Positions 6,003 to 7,966 of a DNA stretch of 7,966 nt are shown piece after piece. Source of the DNA: an uncultured Eubacteriales bacterium (GTDB taxonomy: Bacteria; Bacillota; Clostridia; Monoglobales; Monoglobaceae); assembly GCA_905201285.1 (NCBI GenBank), contig CAJKNM010000071.1:1-7966 (forward strand), written 5' to 3'. The translations under genes were made by a program, and so were the position numbers. The notes under the pieces were generated by a model, which saw nothing but the letters and a program-made list of their open reading frames with translations, ran no database searches and had not been told where the DNA came from. Position 1 is the first letter of the stretch; each line of letters starts with the position of its first letter.

Positions 6003-6031
6003 GCGGTGAGAAGCCTGAAAGGAGAAGAAAA

Positions 6032-6982
6032 ATGGGTATCAAAATCAGCGGAACGGGTTTTTACGTTCCCGAAAGAGTTGTTTCAAACAACGATTTAGAG
6101 AAGATGGTTGAGACCTCGGACGAGTGGATAACACAAAGGGTCGGGGTTAAGACAAGGCACATAGCGGAGGATGAGACGGCCGTGGATATGGCGGTTTCCG
6201 CCGCGGAGGACGCTCTTAAAAAAAGCGGAATTCCCGCATCGGAGATTGATATGGTTATAGGCACGACGATAACCTCGGATTTGATTTGCCCGACGGTAGG
6301 CGGAGCAGTGGCAGGGGCGATAGGTGTCGATTGCCCTGCTTTTGACCTGAACTCGGCATGCAGCGGTTTTGTCTTTGCCTTTGACATAGCCGAGAAGTAT
6401 CTCAGAGCCGGAGCGGCAAAAAAGATTCTGATAGTAAGCGCAGAGCGTATGAGTAAGATTATCGATTGGACAGACCGAGGCACCTGTGTTATTTTCGGCG
6501 ACGGCGCCGGAGCGGCAATCGTCGAGAGCGGAGATATGTATGAGTCGGTTCTCTATACCGACGGGGACGATTCGGTTATAAAGATTCCGAATTACAGTAT
6601 AGCCAATCCGTTTCACGGTGACGACGGAATAAAACCGTATGTTCATATGAACGGACAGGAGACCTTTAAGTTCGCAGTGAACAAGGTTGTGTCGGATATA
6701 CGTGCCGCCGCAGAAAAGGCGGGAATTTCGGTTCAGGACATTGACTATATCATTCCGCATCAGGCGAATATAAGAATCATTCAGTTTGCGGCGAAGCGGC
6801 TCGGGCTTCCGGAGGAAAAGTTCTTTACGAATATACAGTCCTACGGGAACACCTCATCGGCGAGCATACCTATGGCTCTTGCCGAATTCAGCGAAAGTGT
6901 CGGGCCGAAGAGCGGTGACATTATTGCGCTTACGGCGTTCGGCGGCGGACTTTCAAGCGGAGCCTGTGTTTTTAAATGGTAA
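6032..6982 (+). CDS. fabH: Beta-ketoacyl-ACP synthase III (FabH)
   Basis: Condenses an acyl-CoA primer (acetyl- or branched-chain) with malonyl-ACP, the first step of type II fatty-acid synthesis, in the cytosol. 316 residues, the normal length. Thiolase fold with the complete Cys-His-Asn triad: Cys110 in DLNSACSGF, His243 in IIPHQANIRI, Asn273 in SYGNTSSASIP. N-terminal motif SDEWITQRVGVKTRHIA (29-45) and C-terminal FGGGLSSGACVFKW are typical. The start is the ATG at 6032: AAGGAG lies 7 nt upstream. The frame stays open upstream to a GTG at 5993, but that codon lies inside palindrome 3 and has no ribosome binding site. First gene of the fab cluster, 43 nt before acpP; no strong promoter is visible directly before it, and three palindromes precede it. 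Confidence 0.98.
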   Translation: MGIKISGTGFYVPERVVSNNDLEKMVETSDEWITQRVGVKTRHIAEDETAVDMAVSAAEDALKKSGIPASEIDMVIGTTITSDLICPTVGGAVAGAIGVDCPAFDLNSACSGFVFAFDIAEKYLRAGAAKKILIVSAERMSKIIDWTDRGTCVIFGDGAGAAIVESGDMYESVLYTDGDDSVIKIPNYSIANPFHGDDGIKPYVHMNGQETFKFAVNKVVSDIRAAAEKAGISVQDIDYIIPHQANIRIIQFAAKRLGLPEEKFFTNIQSYGNTSSASIPMALAEFSESVGPKSGDIIALTAFGGGLSSGACVFKW

Positions 6983-7025
6983 AATAATTAAAATTTATAT
7001 AAAAAAATCTTAGGAGGAAAAGAAA

Positions 7026-7253
7026 ATGGTATTGGAAAAGGTAATTAAAATAGTTGCGGAGCATTTAGAGATGGATGAGAGCGAAATCACAGCGGAGACA
7101 ACCCTCGCGGATCTCGGTGTTGATTCGCTTGACACGGTTGAAATCCTTATGGAGATGGAGGACGAGTTCGGCATCACAATCGACCCGGGTGACGTTCACG
7201 TTGAAAAGGTCGGGGAGCTTGCTGACTATATAGCTTCTGTTATGGACAAATAA
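7026..7253 (+). CDS. acpP: Acyl carrier protein
   Basis: Small acidic four-helix protein that carries the growing acyl chain on a phosphopantetheine arm. 75 residues, the usual size. The attachment serine is Ser34 in the conserved GVDSLDTVEILMEMEDEFGI block; the end ADYIASV is also typical. The ATG has a perfect AGGAGG 8 nt upstream. Sits 43 nt after fabH and 19 nt before fabK, so it acts as the fatty-acid synthesis ACP and not one for a secondary-metabolite pathway. Confidence 0.98.
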   Translation: MVLEKVIKIVAEHLEMDESEITAETTLADLGVDSLDTVEILMEMEDEFGITIDPGDVHVEKVGELADYIASVMDK

Positions 7254-7272
7254 TAAGGAAGGGTGTTTAGTG

Positions 7273-7966
7273 ATGATTTGTACGCCTATATGTGAGCTGT
7301 GCGGGATTGAATATCCCGTGTTTCAGGGCGGAATGGCGCATATTTCCGATGCGCGTCTTGCCGCGGCGGTTTCAAATGCCGGCGGCTTGGGAATTATAAC
7401 CTCGGCGAACGGAGACGTCAAGTGGCTTAAGGAACAGCTGAGCCTTATGGACAGCCTGACGGATAAGCCTTACGGCGTGAATGTTATGCTTCTCGGCAGG
7501 AATGTCGAGGAGGTTGCTGAGGCTGTGGCAGAGAGCAAGGCGGCGGTGGTGACCACAGGTGCGGGAAATCCGTCAAAGTTTATGAAGCTATGGAAGGGTG
7601 CCGGGATTATCGTTATTCCTGTTGTTGCTTCCTGTGCTATGGCAAGGCTGGTTGAGCGGTCGGGCGCAGACGCGGTGATAGCCGAAGGCTGTGAATCGGG
7701 CGGTCACGTCGGCGAGGCCACAACGATGGCGCTCATACCTCAGGTGTGTGACGCGGTGAACATTCCTGTCATTGCGGCAGGGGGAATCGCGGACGGCAGA
7801 GGTGTTGCGGCGGCGTTTATGCTCGGCGCCGACGGCGTGCAAATCGGCACGAGGTTTCTTTTGGCGAAGGAATGCAGCATAAGCGAAGCATACAAAGAAA
7901 GGCTTTTAAAGGCAAACGACACATCGACAATCGTTACCGGAAAGCGGCTCGGCCCTCCGGGCAGAA
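7273..7966 (+). CDS. fabK: Enoyl-ACP reductase II, FMN-dependent (FabK), cut by the window edge
   Basis: Reduces trans-2-enoyl-ACP to acyl-ACP using FMN and NAD(P)H, the last step of each elongation cycle; functional alternative to FabI and naturally insensitive to triclosan in studied species. 231 codons are visible of the usual ~310-320. TIM-barrel nitronate-monooxygenase-like fold: PVFQGGMAHISD (15-26), SNAGGLGII (34-42), GVNVML (68-73), TTGAGNP (94-100), EGCESGGHVGE (138-148) with catalytic-type His145, and FMN phosphate-binding strands IAAGGIADGRG (167-177) and GADGVQIGTRF (185-195). Start: ATG 7273 with GGAAGGG about 9 nt upstream; a GTG directly before it (7270) is possible. The order fabH-acpP-fabK predicts fabD, fabG, fabF and acc genes to the right. 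Confidence 0.96.
   Translation, partial: MICTPICELCGIEYPVFQGGMAHISDARLAAAVSNAGGLGIITSANGDVKWLKEQLSLMDSLTDKPYGVNVMLLGRNVEEVAEAVAESKAAVVTTGAGNPSKFMKLWKGAGIIVIPVVASCAMARLVERSGADAVIAEGCESGGHVGEATTMALIPQVCDAVNIPVIAAGGIADGRGVAAAFMLGADGVQIGTRFLLAKECSISEAYKERLLKANDTSTIVTGKRLGPPGR

Noticed and set aside
5993..6031. Upstream GTG start extending FabH by 13 residues
   Set aside because: The GTG lies within palindrome 3, has no ribosome binding site, and the ATG at 6032 has an ideal one and gives the normal FabH N-terminus.
6061..6760. Two long minus-strand frames inside fabH
   Set aside because: fabH is certain from its catalytic triad; the opposite frames are a by-product of its codon use.

Overview
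The window looks like chromosome from a low-to-moderate-GC Firmicute, most likely a Clostridia member (Ruminococcaceae/Oscillospiraceae-like is my guess; no rRNA or species marker is present). The reasons are the gene order hrcA-grpE-dnaK-dnaJ with a perfect CIRCE operator, a DnaK that lacks the ~24-residue loop found in proteobacterial DnaK, strong AGGAGG-type ribosome binding sites, a DUF1836 protein, and a fatty-acid cluster that uses the FMN-dependent enoyl reductase FabK.

Layout. Positions 1-4160, minus strand: the class I heat-shock operon. It is transcribed leftward from one consensus sigma-A promoter (4127-4155) with CIRCE (4087-4113) just downstream of the predicted transcription start. 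Order is hrcA (TTG start), grpE, dnaK, and the first 81 codons of dnaJ, which runs off the left edge. HrcA represses this operon through CIRCE and the other genes encode the DnaK chaperone machine. Positions 4184-4777, minus strand: a DUF1836 gene of unknown function, ending in a strong intrinsic terminator that insulates it from the heat-shock promoter. Positions 4778-5201: a gene-free stretch of about 420 bp holding two back-to-back consensus promoters, one for each neighbour. It also contains a 19-bp perfect direct repeat, copies exactly 200 bp apart, flanking a GC-rich, palindrome-containing segment that separates the DUF1836 gene from its promoter. Positions 5202-5786, plus strand: a TetR/AcrR-type regulator. 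Positions 5787-6031: a 245-bp gap with an AT-only terminator-like hairpin and three perfect copies of one 9-3-9 palindrome (TTCAGCACA / TGTGCTGAA). Positions 6032-7966, plus strand: fabH, acpP and the 5' part of fabK, the start of a type II fatty-acid synthesis operon that continues past the right edge.

How it fits together. FabH starts fatty-acid synthesis on malonyl-ACP, the acyl carrier protein carries the chain, and FabK does the last reduction of each cycle. In streptococci the same fabH-acpP-fabK order is headed by fabT, a MarR-family repressor. Here a TetR-family protein sits in that place and three identical palindromes lie between it and fabH. The best candidate for something undescribed is therefore a TetR-type fatty-acid regulator with a triple operator. 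The second is the split-promoter element in front of the DUF1836 gene. No mobile-element gene, tRNA, rRNA or CRISPR array is visible.
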